A DNA stretch of 64,000 nt from Cerrena zonata (lineage: Eukaryota; Basidiomycota; Agaricomycetes; Polyporales; Cerrenaceae). The notes beneath the pieces are model-generated. The model saw nothing but the letters and a program-made list of their open reading frames with translations, had not been told where the DNA came from and ran no database searches. Shown in pieces: positions 34,755-48,017 of the stretch (position 1 is its first letter; every line of letters starts with the position of its first letter). A program made the translations under genes and the position numbers. The DNA lies in the NCBI GenBank assembly GCA_038087015.1, contig JASBNA010000011.1, positions 186,001 to 250,000 on the forward strand, in the 5' to 3' direction.

Positions 34755-37700
34755 ATGATGAGGCCACCGACATCTGATGTCTCGTCGACACGTCCTTGGA
34801 CCGGTCGTTCAACCCAAGTACCACGAACAGCCCAGTCCAGACCCGCGACCGCTCGCCCTCATACCGCAGCCTCATCGAGACATACCTCCAGCTATGTCGT
34901 TGCCGTCCTTGAGGGCAGAGGTGTCTCACGCGATGTCGGGATGGCTGCTCTCGACAGAGATACAGGAAAAGTCTTCCTCGTTCAAGTGAGTGTTTCTGTT
35001 GCCTCCACGCTGTCTTACGCTTAGCGATGTATTAGCTTGCGGACACCACCACTTACGTCAAAACGTTGCAACAACTGAACTTACATACGCCTAGCTTGAT
35101 TCTCGTCCCTGATACGTTTCTCTCTGCCTCACATGACCCTCTAGCAACTGGAGGAAGGAAACCGAATTCCACATCTGTGCTCGTGAAACGTATTCTTGAC
35201 GAGTTCGAGGGCGTGCCTATGGAGCCCGTTATGCGCAAGTATTGGAATGAGACAGCAGGTAAGGATTATCAATAGGCAGGGTGACTGGCTCCGTAATGAC
35301 TGGACTGTTCATTCAGGGTTGGAGTTCATAAACCAACTATGTGTCGAGGACGACGAACGAGCAGCTACAGTGATTACTGTGGCTAACAAGTGGGTGTATG
35401 CGCTTTGTCTAATCGGATCTTCGCCTTATGAATCACTCTTAAGGTATTATGCCCTTTCGGCAACGTGCGCACTGTTCAAGCACGCCGAGAATAAGCTTAA
35501 TACGCGTTTCTCGCCGGCATCTCTACGTATTCGCTATATTCAAGTAGACGGAACGATGATGATCGATCCTGAAACGGCGCGAAACTTGGAGCTCGTTGGT
35601 AGCATGACAAGCAAAAGGTCTACACATTCGCTCCTGGGGTATGTACTAGTGCAGCAGCATGACGGCGCCCACTTGACCATTCTATCGACAGAGTTCTCAA
35701 CCACACATATACGGTCATGGCAGCTCGTAATATGCGGGTCAACTTGCTTGCACCTGTTGCATGTATGTGCCTACTGCACTCTCTCCCTTCACTTGATTGT
35801 ACATTAACTCCCCTGTCATCAGCCCAAGACGCGATCGACGCTCGTCACGATGTGGTAGAAGGTACTCGTCATATGCCGACATATATGCGTACTAACACTG
35901 ATCGTTGTATACCCAACAGAGTTTGTGCAGAGCGAGGTCAGGTTCACAGAAGTCAAGGACGCTCTGAAGCCGTTCAACAAGATGGACTTCGACAAATTGA
36001 TTGCATCGGTATGTACTTTTATGCCGCATTCTCTCTTTCGTTTAAAATTCATTTCTTGTCCAGTTCACTGTTGCAGAAAGCTCCGATTATACTAGTGCGA
36101 AGGTAGCGTCAGCTCGTGTAACTCTTATGCTGAATCTACGCAGTGTTGTGAAGAATCTACCGGCCCTCGCAAAATCCATAGAAGGTGGTCAATCCAGACT
36201 GCTACATTTTCTCCACAAGGTACGTGTCCCTACCTTTCTTTCTCTTTCTCTCTTCCGTCCCTTCTAATCATTCAATGTAGTTGATGTCTGATGGTCGACT
36301 CGCAGACATCGAACAAGAGATCGAAAAACATCTGAATGACGATGCAACCCTAGCTAAGGTAAGCGGTGGAGTTGACCCAAAAGGGTGTGGTCAGTCACTG
36401 ACAATCTCGTAGGGTGGTGTCAAAGCAGTGATGTCGCGTGTATACGCCGTCAGGGTAAGAAACTATCCTTCATATACCTCCAGTCCATGTCCGACACTCA
36501 AATCAGGCCAACTGTAACCGTCTATTGGATGTCGCAAGAGAAACCTACAAGGAGAACGTTGCAGATATATTTGCACTCAACGCAGAGCTGAGCAAGCAGC
36601 ATGACTTGCCCCTTACAGTCGTCAATCAAGAGACCGGGTTTGTTTTCCAATTGAAAAAGAACGACTTGGATGGAAGTGAACTCCCTCGAGGCTTCATCAA
36701 TGTCGTGGTGAAGAAGGGGAAATATACGTTTTCTAGTCTCGAATTGGTGAGTCACGGTAGAAGTTCTGTATACATCGGTTGTCTCACGTATGGAACAGCA
36801 AAAACGTAATGCGAGAATGAAGGATGCCTTAGACGAAACATTGGTACTGAGCGCAAGGTGAGTAGCTTTTGAATCGAAAGTATTAACATTGACTTAAGTT
36901 GTGTAGAGTGATCAATGATCTCATTCAGTATGTTGTGTCCAATATAGGTGCTCTATACAAGGCATCAGAGTCCGTCGCACTGCTCGATATGCTGTGGTCA
37001 TTTGCCCACACGTCTATCGGTAAGACCCACGTTTTGATTTAGGAATATAAACTAAATTTATAATCTAGTGCGAAACTATGGTGTGTTGAATGTTATCATA
37101 CATTTGTGAGCATTCCTGATGCGTTGAGCCAGTGCGCCCAGAGTTCACCGGTACCCTCGCCATCAAGGCGGGTCGTCATCCTATTCTTGAAGGCGTACAA
37201 TCTGCAGGTGTTACCGTCCCAAATGATGTGTACTGCTGCGATGCCTCCTCTTTCCAAATGATTCAAGGGCCAAAGTGAGCAAGAGAATACGAAATCTGCT
37301 CTAATATAACCATCTGACGTTGACTTAGCATGTCTGGTAAGCTACGAAAACGTACATGCGCCCTGACTAGAATAACCGTGATCAGGTAAAAGTACCTATT
37401 TAAAACAAGTCGGCCTTCTCACCGTTATGGCCATGGCCGGATGCTTTGTACCTGCCGAATACGCAAGCTTTAGGTACGATGGTTGACATCTAATTATTGT
37501 CAGCTCTAGAGTATTACTTCTTTTACAGGATTCACGACGCGCTTCTATCTCGCCTGTCAAATGACGATGACATGGAGAAAGGTCTCAGTACGTTCGCGAG
37601 TGAGATGGCTTCGTCTGCAATGATACTTGGTATATACATATCACCTCTCATACTTGTATGCTACTCACTGCCATCAGGAATTGCTACTTCTGATTCGCTG

Positions 37701-38613
37701 ATCTTGATCGACGAGCTTGGGCGAGGTACCTCTCCGACTGAAGGTGTCGGCATCTCGCACGCAATTGCGGAGAAGCTTATCAAACTCAAAGTGAGTCTCT
37801 TTCGTCCTAGATGTAGATTGAAAGTCTAATAGTTCTTTAGGCATTTGTGTTCTTCGCTACGTGACTAGCTCATAACATTGTTCGCCCCGTGCATTATTCA
37901 CCCCTCCTCTAGACATTTTAAGGAGCTTCCGATCACACTTTCACGACAACCGGCAGTTGTGAAGTAGGTCCTAGGCCATTTATAACTTGACTTTTCAGCT
38001 GAATCATCTCTTTTTAGCCTCCATCTTTCGGTCCTGGTGCGTCTAAATGTGTGGTGTACATTGATCAAGTCTTGAAATCGCTTAGAAAACACGAAAATCT
38101 GTCACTAATTTTGGCATGACGTTCCAATACAAGTACGCCCCCAATACCTTCTCTTCCTTCTCGATCGCTGCATACTATTTACAGGATTGTTGATGGCGCC
38201 CCCGAAGACATGGACCATTATGGTTCTCATTTTTTCACTGCAACGTTTGTCATTCTAATATTCTGTCCTAGGTTTGGATCTCGCTCGCCTTGCTGATCTT
38301 CCAGAGGATGTTTTGACCGAAGGTAAACGTGTCGCCACGAAATTATCGGAGCTGGAGGCCAAGAAGCACGAGGAAAGCAAGTCGACACAAATCTCGACTC
38401 GTCGCAAAGCACTTTTGCGGGTAAACCCATAGCTTCTTTGCTCTCATTACTAACCGACACTAACAATAATGTTGACTCCCCTAATACTGGATACAGCTCA
38501 AAACACAACTTACTCAAGCCCTGGATCATTCTACCCTGCCTAACGAGGAACTTGGACAATATATTGGACGCTTGCAGAGAGATGTGATGGTGGTCCTCCA
38601 CGATGCAACTTGA
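34755..38613 (+). CDS. MSH4: Meiotic MutS homologue MSH4
   Basis: MSH4 pairs with MSH5 to stabilise recombination intermediates and promote meiotic crossovers. The start [18 protein letters not shown] precedes a connector domain ([20 protein letters not shown], a family hallmark), a lever/clamp region with [18 protein letters not shown] and [10 protein letters not shown], and the ATPase: Walker [12 protein letters not shown], Walker [21 protein letters not shown], then FATHFKEL. The N-terminal mismatch-binding domain of MutS is absent, as in other MSH4. About twenty exons were traced and all join in frame, including an 8-nt exon (37329-37336) within the P-loop. The C-terminus ends at the TGA at 38611. 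No lesion was found. Confidence 0.94.
37329..37336 (+). other. MSH4: 8-nt micro-exon in the MSH4 Walker A
   Basis: CATGTCTG lies between acceptor gacttag and donor gtaagc, with introns of 54 and 49 bp on its sides. It supplies the middle of the P-loop: GPN from the exon before, MSG across it, KST from the exon after. Confidence 0.85.
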
Positions 38614-39487
38614 TCTGACACTTGGTGCTCTGCTTTCGTTCTCTTGACTCTGATTGTTATTGGAAACACTTTGGAAGCGATAGATATCTTGGCCAGTATT
38701 CGCATGTTGATCATTAACAGATGTTTATCTTTCACGTTTATACACTGTCGCGACTGATAAAATCAGTGGATACTGGAAACTGGACTGGGAATCGATAGGA
38801 GTCGTAACTTTGTTTCTGGAGTTGCAAGAACTTCGACGGGTACTGTGAATGACTGATTTCGATATCCAAATACCAAAACCTCTTGACATACACCAAGGCC
38901 AAACTTCCCCCACTCCCTGAATGAAAGCTCGCGCTGCATCATGATCAGGCTGTATCTCCTTGTTGAAAGCACTCATTCAGGCGGGGTGAGCTTCAATACA
39001 TAATAACTCTATTCTAAATATCCTTATGCTCAAGATAGATACATTCGGCGATCACAGTTGAATCAGCTTCCTCGGGTAGTCGACAAATTGCCATCGTAGA
39101 ACCCAATTACGCCAACGACTTACTGACGATGGCGTCTCCAATCGTACGCGACATGCCGAAGTACTAAGTGGTTCCACCTAGACGAGGAAATGACATTGAC
39201 AACACTGTCGAACTCATGGTGGCAATCTCAGGCTGCTCTGGCTGTTCAATTTATCCCGTTCATGATGTTGGACTTCTTACCATTGTCATCCAATAAGCGC
39301 CCATGATCAAACGTGACTGAGACAAAGGATATATAATCTCGTGTTGGGCCAATCGTTCGCGACCTACCTTTACCAGTACTTTCACCTGCCACAGCTTCCT
39401 ATCATCTACAAGTATGTCCGCAATCAAACATCGAATAACGAACTCTGAGCCGACATTTCTAGAGAATTACAAGTTGTAGCCGCCACC
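38614..39487. other. Gene-free stretch
   Basis: These 874 bp lie between MSH4 and F-box copy B. Small ORFs on the minus strand (38725-38976) are not family-like. Nothing else was recognised. Confidence 0.4.
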
Positions 39488-40853
39488 ATGCCCCCTCCAA
39501 CGGATCAACGTCATCTTCCAAACGAAATTACCGACCATATCATTGATCATTTATGGGACGACAAACTTACTCTTGCTATCTGCACCCATGTTTCCAAAAA
39601 CTGGCTTCCAAGCGTTCGCCTCCATCTCTTTAGATCTCTCGTTTGGGAGGATAGACTTGAGGACGGCAAAGCTTACGGATTTAAAGACCTGGTAAAATCC
39701 TTAGAAAGCTGTCCTGCCATTGGATCATGCGTCGAAAATCTAGCCCTGGTCCGCGGCGCGGATCCTTATCGCTTGCCCGAACAACACCCCTGGTTGTGTG
39801 AGATCACATTGAGGTGGATTATGACTAAATTGCCTCGTCTTCGATCCATGAAATTGGATTCTGTATATCTAGGGGACGGTGATATTGATCCATACCACGA
39901 CATCTGCTTTCGCGCCCCTCCAACTTCGGAACTACCCCGGTTGAAACTTGACTCACTGGAATTGATAGGAGTCGGAAATCCCGAGGGCGATCTCAAACGC
40001 ATATATGGATTCTTCCATGTATTCGAGAGCATTGGACGCCTTTCTATAGACACTCTAGAATGGAACTCGGGCTGCAATCACGAAGATGAGGCGATCCTGA
40101 AAGGTCTATCATATCGCTCACCGATACCCTCACTTCAAATATCTTCTCTTGCGGTCCATAATGAACACTGGCTTGCCAATCTCCTGGACCATCTGTTACC
40201 TATGATACAAGTCGAGTCGGTCGAAATGCTTGAATTCATGTGTCACGATTGGGATGACTTAGATGCTGCATCTGACCTGGCCAACAAGATCGGCTCCAAC
40301 CTCAAGGCACTCACATTTAATCCGACTGAGGCTATTTGGGAGAAGGTCAACAACGAAGACGATGAAGACGATATTCATCATCCACGTATGTAATCTCCAC
40401 TTTCGCTCCGCTGAGTACGCTGAACTTCAAGTATCGACGACAGTACCTCAAGGAGAATGGAGAAGGCTATTCTTCGAGAAATGTTCCTCCCTTCAACAGA
40501 TCAAAGTTGTATTAGATCTCGTGAACCAATCTCACTATCGAGGAGCCATTGACCCTCATCTCATATGCTATGCTCTTGATATCTTCTCAGAGTGCCCCCC
40601 AACAATTGTCCATGCGACCCTCAGGCTTAACTTCGATGGCGTCTCACCGGAACCAGCCTTCCAATGCATAGATTGGCCAAGATTCCGAACCGTACTTCAA
40701 GCTTGGAAAGGGTTGCGTCGCGTCACTATCTATATCTATCACAAGCAAGGTTCTCTAATTCGGGACCGCGAACTCAAACTTCTCCTGGAGATGGAATTGA
40801 AAGTGGTCAATGATGGGCTCGAGATAATTATTACGGATAACGTACATGATTAA
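39488..40853 (+). CDS. F-box-like protein, copy B (divergent)
   Basis: The start gcCACCATGCC gives an N-terminus HLPNEITDHIIDHLWDDKL followed by ICTHVSKNWLPSVRLHLFR, an F-box-like helix bundle. One intron of about 50 bp near 40387-40435 joins the large first exon to a second with PQGEWRRLFFEKCSSLQQI. In place of the DYDWDRL motif of the other copies it has IDWPRFRTVL, so it is the most divergent member of the local family. The two exons are open and in phase. Function beyond a possible SCF adaptor role cannot be told. Confidence 0.7.
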
Positions 40854-41427
40854 ATCAAGCAGGTATGATTCTAGTTGTATATGCTAGTGCTGAATTCTCT
40901 GACATATTGTTTAAATCATGTTAGGTGCAGTTTATTGAATATGGATTTGAGATGGTTCTGAGATAGATCATATTAATGAACGATTTTTGTCTTGTAAAAA
41001 CCAACAATTTATCATCATTAATCGCTCCCTCCGAAACTCCATACAAACAAGTCACATTTGCAAATCTGCCTCTATGAGCTGAAGACAGTCACTCTACCTC
41101 CAGCCATTTCAACCTGTGCATGAACATCTCATGAACATTTCGTGTATGGTCTGAAAGTTCTTTGAAGCCAGTGACGCTAAGAGCGGAAAATACCGAACAC
41201 ACTTAGCGACTGCGATTGGGACTGTCATGGTCACGGTAAGCCTGAGTGGCTCATTGGCAACTTCTGCCTTACTTAGTATGACCACTAACTGATCGATGAG
41301 TGGATAGCCAACTGCAAACTTGACCACTGCTAACGACGTGGTAAGTCTTCGTACACCAGTGTAGTTTGAGTCTGTCACTTTCTAACAGAAGATCCAAACA
41401 TTTGTTTATGGTAGTCCAGACTAAGCA
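40854..41427. other. Gene-free stretch
   Basis: These 574 bp lie between F-box copies B and C on the + strand. AT-rich sequence follows the copy B stop. No gene was recognised. Confidence 0.4.
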
Positions 41428-42895
41428 ATGTCGACAGTCCATTTCTCCCGACCTGGCCAGGGATCTCTTCGCCTACCGGCCGAGATGATGGACTACATCA
41501 TCGACTTCCTGCATGAAGACAAACCCAGTCTTTCATCATGCTCATTGGTCGCGCGTGCATTCGTCGCATCGAGTCAATCTCATCTATTCCGTAGACTCTC
41601 ATGTGGTTGGGAAGAGGGCTTAGGCCACACGTACATTGCGCCTTTCTTTCGGAAGCATACCCACCTTCAGGTATACGTAAAGGGAATTCATATCGCTGGA
41701 TTATCGGAGCGTTACTCAAAGCCACCTGGGCCCTCCCGCGAGATATGCATGTGTGTCATCATCGAGATCCTCTCTACGTTTCCTCGCCTATGCGTTTTCG
41801 GCCTCGACGAGCTCGACATAGTCTGGAGGGAGTGCTGCTCATATCCCCCTACGACGCAGTCATTCCGTCCTATAGACATTGAATGTCTTTACTTGGTGGA
41901 TGTTAACTTACCAGATCCGATCATCGCCGTCAAGTACCTCAAACTTTTCAAGAACATTCAAAGACTTCACATTATAGATGTATACATATTCCACTATGAC
42001 TATGGCCTTTCTGACATCGGAACTATGACGAACCAAGGATCGACGCAGCTTCTATCTAACTGGAGTCCCTCACTTGCACAGTTGGCAATCACTAGAGACC
42101 AGGGTCGGGAGGAGGAAATGTTGGAACCCTTTGCCGACCTTCTCGCTGCACGTAATACACTCAGGAATATAGAAGAGCTTGATATCGTGTGCCGCGATTC
42201 CCGTGATTTTTTCCCTGCAGCTGACATCACGAGAGCATCCAACAAAGGTCTAAAGAAGCTGAGAATCGACGTGGCGACGGCATTGTTTGAAAATGTCAGT
42301 GTTGACACCGAGGAAGAGATGTTGTCCGTTGCCAGTACGCCAGCTTCCGTGTTCTGTTCATCCCAATCCACTGAGCTTTTGACATTCTTTAGTTGATCCA
42401 AGTGAATGGAAGTGCCTTGAGCTCTCATCTTTCCATTCCGTGCAGTCCTTCGAGACTTCTGTGATGCTACTACTAGCGCCACTTTGGGAGTCGCCAGTGG
42501 AGCGTTTCCCCAATATACAACCAGGTGTCCAGGCATTCAAGTACTTTCTTGACTTCCTGTCTGAAGTACCTCGAAGCATTAAATACATCACAATCTACCT
42601 GAACCTCAAATGGGTAGGCCCCACTAAATACACAGAAGCGGTCTCTCAGGACTATGATTGGGACCGACTCATAACCATTATTCATTCGCTCCCAGCGATC
42701 GAGAGTGTGGATCTAATTCTTCTCACGGTATACGATTTCACGCCAGACGTCGCTGCACAATGTCAAAAGATTGTCATGGATGTGCTTGACCGCAAAAACC
42801 AGGGGGAGAGGAGGGTTATCAGGGTTTTGTACGAGGAAGGCAACCATGACGAGTTTAGTCGTGCTAACATTGATTATTGTACACCACATATATAA
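41428..42895 (+). CDS. F-box-like protein, copy C
   Basis: The N-terminus RLPAEMMDYIIDFLHEDKPS then SCSLVARAFVASSQSHLFRR is the clearest F-box-like segment of the family. A single intron (about 42330-42391) joins ...LSVA to IDPSEWKCLELSSFHS, matching the intron of copy A. The C-terminal part contains FPNIQPGVQAFKYFLDF, SQDYDWDRL and a Cys/Gln helix shared with the paralogues, and ends at 42895. No frame break was found. Likely role: substrate adaptor of an SCF-type ubiquitin ligase, inferred from the N-terminus alone. Confidence 0.75.
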
Positions 42896-43650
42896 TGCAT
42901 CTTTAGTGTACACATATATTCTATGTTTTCGTGTGCATCAATGATCGGCAATATCTGACCAGCCCAACTTCCCGATCATGCCATTGCTTCAAGGTGGGTT
43001 TCAATACGTCGCCGTCTTGATCAACGGGGGGTGAGGTAGGGTCTCTCGATGCAAATAAAACCCTTTAGTTACAGTCATAACCAGCTTCATCATCGTTGTA
43101 ATGACGTTGACGGTACTAGTCATCAGCCCTACTAAAGAGCCTTTCCTTGAATAATTGACTACATCACTGACTTTTTTACGTCGGGGCTGGTCTAGCGCAA
43201 AATAACTATCGATGCACTTCAAGTCTACGCGGTTTGAATGGTTCTGAAGCGTTGAATTGTATGCCTATAATCGTAGCAGTTACGCTTCGCGCTGCCGAAA
43301 GGCGAAGAATTCTTTTTCTTTATTTCTGAAAAATGGACGAGTATATTGAGCACTCACTTGTACTTGTTTTCATGATTATGATTGTAGCATATTGTTCGAG
43401 CACTATTGTTATATACTGGACCCGACTGAAGGCTGTACATGTGAATGAACGATGGAGAGTCTGTAAATCTAATCTGATATCGCTTGGGATCAGGGTAATA
43501 GAATGGGCGTCTGTATTGAATTGAAGCGACAGTCCTGTGAATGCAGCTTTATTGGTCTAGCCTGAGGACGATCGGTTTCCTAAATACTCCCGTCCTTCAT
43601 CCTGGTCCACACCCTCAGCAACGACTAATGCAGCCTCCACCAGGGAGGAT
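42896..43650. other. Gene-free stretch
   Basis: These 755 bp precede the Trp/Cys-tail gene. Small ORFs (43001-43222 minus, 43333-43524 plus) have no recognisable family. Nothing else was seen. Confidence 0.4.
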
Positions 43651-45225
43651 ATGTCGAGACAACAAAACAATGATCCAGTGAACAGTTCCCCCGTACCCGG
43701 TATGCATCTATTCATTGATTGTGACGACAATCCTCGAGGCTTATTTAACCGGTTCGATCTTCTCTTGCCTCACCTCTAGAGCCCGCACACGCTTCGAATA
43801 AGGCTAGTGGTCTTCTCAATGAGTCCGATGCTGGCCATACACATGTAGGCCTTCATGCCGATGACCAGGACCACAACCGTGACGACCTTCGTAGACACGT
43901 AGGGGACGAAGAGCACGTCGACGATACTGGGAGTCCTAGTATGGCTCCTCACGCATATGCCTCAGAAGACATGCAGACCAAAGTGTCGTTGGCTATTGAC
44001 GAACCTCTTCAATCACGCGAGGACATTCTAGCTCGATACGAGCATGCTCTTACGCTCGAACGGTCCTCTCCGAAACCCTGCATCGTACCTGGTAATGCGC
44101 TTCAGTTGATCGACGATGACCCGGATGGGCACCATCATCACCCTCCGTCTATTATTATCATTAATGACAATAATCATAACCCAACATCCCCGCCTGCGCC
44201 GGACTCGACAACTTCGGACACGAGTTCTGGTGGGCATGACCATGAGGAACCGGGTGAACGGAGACCTATTCCTAGAGTTCGTTTCCGGTCAAGAGTACGC
44301 ATTACTTCTGGTCTACCGAGGCATCGACATTCTGCGAGTAACCCAGATGGGCATCCTATTTCTTCGACCTCATCATCTGCCTCAGGATCCCCCTCGTCCT
44401 CGATATCTGCGCCATTGCGCTGGCAAGCAGACGAGAATACAACTTGGGGACCTTTGGGACGGCGTCTCAGCGCGTATGCGCATGCAAACAGATGGCAGCG
44501 TCGTTCTCCTAGTACTAATACAGGTCGAACACCCAAACAAACCTCACGTTCCAAAATCCCTCGTTCAAGCACAGACGAACGAGCTCCTCTACTCTCACCT
44601 AACCGGAAACGAGTGTCATACGTGGATAGCGGGTTGGATGGAGGTGGTGTAGCAGATGATGAACGTGGACCTCGAGGGATCCTAGTCCGCAATCATTATG
44701 TCTCGCTTGATGACGATGACGACGAAGTGAGCGAGGAAGATAGGGCTCGGAGAGCTGCTGCATTGAGAGGTGAAGAGGATGCGATGTTCGGGAAATGGCC
44801 CTGGCGAATATTCAATAAACAGGTAAGCAAACTTCTTCACAACCTTCCCTTCTCTTCCCATTTCTCCTTCGAAGTCTCCAATTCGGGAAGTATAGGATTA
44901 ATCGGGACTTCCAATTCTCCTGATTCGGATTTTGAATGAGTCGGGGAATTGGGTATCCATCTTGGTCTATTTTTATTCCCTGTTTCGTGATTTTGTTTCC
45001 ACTCAGAAACTTGTTCGTTCCTCACTTCGGGCACTGCGCTCTGATTGGGGTTGCAACATCAATATCTTGTACCCATTCTTAGACTCTCATCACAGACACT
45101 CCTCTCATGCTACTGTTTTACTGATCCCAAACCTTTTTTTAACTTTCGCTTTTTAGTGGTGGTGGTGGCACGTGGAACCCGTGCTGTGTTGCTGCTGCTC
45201 GGACGACTCGGATTATGAAGAGTGA
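43651..45225 (+). CDS. Hypothetical protein with Trp-run and Cys-run C-terminal tail
   Basis: I do not recognise this gene. Three exons (43651-43699, 43780-44822, 45157-45225) join in phase to 386 codons. The protein is mostly disordered: His/Asp-rich near the N-terminus, then Pro/Ser-rich and Arg-rich (PRVRFRSRVRITSG, RWQRRSPSTNTGR), then an acidic DDDDDEVSEEDRARRAAALR. The end is unusual: FGKWPWRIFNKQ from exon 2 is followed in exon 3 by four Trp, HVEPVL, four Cys, then SDDSDYEE. Such Trp/Cys clusters suggest membrane-interface binding or palmitoylation, but that is inference. The 334-bp intron 2 hides the tail from simple ORF scans; without splicing the reading frame stops at 44937. Confidence 0.7.
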
Positions 45226-45743
45226 GAACCTGCCTTCGGTTGGGATTCTTCCCAGATGTTCTCTCGAGTGCATTAAGCGATGTGTGTTGCTATATGCAAA
45301 TACCCGCTGGATGCTGTTACGGATATGCTTTCGTGGTTTCTTGATTACACTGATTCCTATCCGTTTCAGGTTTCGTCATCCCTTGAGTATGCGATTCGGA
45401 TACCTTTGCCTATGCAGTTCCTTTCGTTCCCTTTCACTTGCTTCATATTGTATCTGTTTGTTTACTTTGCATGTTTTCTTTGTCGTCATATATCATCTCG
45501 CACCGTCGTGTTCTCGTCTAAGTTATGCACCTTTATTTCTTCGTTCACGACCCCCACGTCTACGTACACGATGTAATTATCTCACGACGATGCCAACAAA
45601 CCCACTTCTCCCTCCCTCAAACCTCTCACCTACCCACCATTCTCATCTCCGCTCAAACTCCCACATTCCAAAGCAACCAGAATCAAATCAACCGCTCGCC
45701 TTCACACTAACAAATCACAAAATCATTTCCGGGACTTTAAGCT
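45226..45743. other. Convergent gap before ARO2
   Basis: These 518 bp are pyrimidine-rich on the + strand and hold the 3' regions of the Trp/Cys-tail gene and ARO2. ORFs here are low-complexity and not family-like. Confidence 0.4.
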
Positions 45744-47337
45744 TCAAGCACTGGTAGTAGTGGGAGGTTTGACCATAGTCGGAGGCAGAGTGGTGATGGG
45801 AGGCAAGAGCCCTGCAGCGCCATTGCGAGCATGTTGAATGAGGACATGATCCATGATCACTAGGGAAGCCATAGCTTCGACGATGGGTACGGCGCGAGGG
45901 ACGACACAGGGATCGTGTCTGCCACGTGCGGCGAGTGTTCCTGGGGTACCGTCGTATTGAGCGGTTTGTTGGGCTTGGGAAATGGTTGCGGGGGATTTGA
46001 AACCAATTCTACAATATTTCATAGAGCGTTATTTAGTGAGTGTTTCTCGTTCTGAGTGAGTCCGAGAGGCGGGCTTCGAGAGGATGAGGTTATAAGAAAC
46101 GAAGAACGGCGACTTACCGGAAGTACACATCTTCCCCATTACTAATCCCACCTTGGACACCCCCACTCCAATTGGTCTTCGTACCCATCTTACCATCTTC
46201 CCTAGTGATGAACGCATCATTATGCTTACTTCCAGGAATCTCGGTACCTCTGAACCCGGAGCCAATCTCGAAGGCTTTGGTGGCTGGGATGGAGAGCATC
46301 GCGTGGGCGAGTTTGGCTTCGAGTTTGTCGAAGACGGGTTCGCCGAGGCCGGAGGGGACGTTGCGGATGACACAGGTGACTGTTCCGCCGATGGAGTCTT
46401 GGGATTCTTTGGCTTTGATGATGCGCTGTTGGTGATTGTGAGTCCGTGTTGTCATTTTTTTTTGCCCGCGGAGAGGGTTAGGGAAGGGAAGTTACCTTGG
46501 TCATTTTCTCGCTCGTCTCTGCGTGAGGACACCTAGTAGGGAACTTGTCTACCTCTTCTCTGGTGATCGTCTTGAGGAGGTTGACAAACTCCTCGCTCAA
46601 CGCATCTTCCACAACATCATCGTCCTCCTCAGCAACTTGAGATGGAGGAGAGACGATGGAAGGAAGGCGGACTTTTCCAACAGAGGAAACGAAAGCGACG
46701 ATTTCGATCCCATAAGCAAGTTTCAAGTATTTCTCAGCTATGGCTCCGGCTGCAACTCGACCTATTGTACGAATTCCGGAGTAAGTGAATGGAGAGGAAT
46801 GAATGGATGGGAAGTAGGACGTACCGATAGTTTCACGAGCGCTGCTACGGCCTCCACCGCTGCTAGCCTTGACACCGTATTTCTCGAGATAAGTCCAATC
46901 GGCATGGCTAGGACGAGGGTACAAGTCCGTCTACAGACATAACATAACATGAACATCAATACATTTCAATTTTCTCATGCTCGAAAAAAATACCTCGGTG
47001 TAATCCCTAGGCCTTTGATCTTCGTTTTTCACCAAGAGCCCGATAGGAGTACCAAGCGTGATTCCATGTTCGATACCAGATTGAAGGTGGACGAGATCTT
47101 TCTCATCACGAGGGGTGGTGAGGTTGCTTTGACCGGGACGACGACGACTGAGTTGGGTTTGGACGTCTTGGGGTTCGAGGGGCAAACCCTAACAAGAGGA
47201 AGAGTATTTGTTAGTGAGTTGGGGTGTGGGGGTAGAGGGAGACATACAGGAGGACAGCCATCGATGATTGCCCCTACGGAAGCACAGTGGGATTCACCGT
47301 AGGTGGTGACGCGGAAAAGAGTGCCAAAGGTAGACAT
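45744..47337 (-). CDS. ARO2: Chorismate synthase
   Basis: Chorismate synthase makes chorismate from 5-enolpyruvylshikimate-3-phosphate, the last common step to Phe, Tyr and Trp; fungal enzymes also reduce their own flavin. The start [20 protein letters not shown] is diagnostic. Other signatures are [52 protein letters not shown] and [20 protein letters not shown]. Five or so short introns are in phase. An acidic insert ([14 protein letters not shown]) lies near 46600-46640. The C-terminus ends in a Thr/Pro-rich tail. It is divergent from the SAP30-like gene. Confidence 0.96.
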
Positions 47338-48017
47338 TGCTTAAGGCTGGGTGTATGCGTCGAATTTTGAGTTATCGTTAGCTGGTGAATTAGAGTTGCG
47401 TATTTCAGAGACGACTCACCGAGGTTGTTTGTATAGGTACAAGTTTAAGATTCACAGAGCGATTAGAGGTCTATTCACCCCAAAAGACACAACAAACAAG
47501 ACAAGACGAAAACCCGATAATCAGCGGATCTCGTCAGTCAAACCATCCTCACCACATAAAAAACCTCTAACACTCACGAAGGACAGCCGTTCACCCTTTA
47601 AATCAGAACCAAGAAAACTGCACTGGCAGAATCTCAGCAATAGAGTCTTGTGAAGAAAGAAAAAAAGCGTCGGGATGTATGACTCGGGCAATATATAGTC
47701 TCAATTGAATAGACGCCAGGGCAGCTTGTAATGAATTTGAAATTGCCACACTATAAAACTGGGACTAAAACTAAAACTTGGGCGGGTACAATAGGATGAG
47801 CCACGTGGGTGTGACCCGGGACGCGGTCGGACGCGACTTTTGGGCAAGCGCGTCACACGCGAATCATTCCACCGATTACATTGCTAGGCTAAGGGGCTGC
47901 ACTCTCAAGCGAAGAGCCCTGGCGAGAGCGCGGCTGTTCCTGTTCAAACCAGACCTTCTGCTTCCGTGGTCTTCAGCTTGCTCATAACTAGGTTGATATT
48001 CAAAACTCGAAAACAAC
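47338..48017. promoter_or_regulatory. Divergent ARO2/SAP30-like promoter region
   Basis: These 680 bp lie between two divergent starts. A tataaaact sequence at about 47752 could be a TATA box for the + strand gene but is some 260 bp from the ATG. No Gcn4-type site was identified with confidence. Confidence 0.4.

Noticed and set aside
43951..44943. Reading the Trp/Cys-tail gene as a single exon ending at 44939
   Set aside because: A clean donor at 44823 and acceptor at 45156 give a phase-correct join to a short final exon; the read-through sequence looks intronic (pyrimidine-rich).
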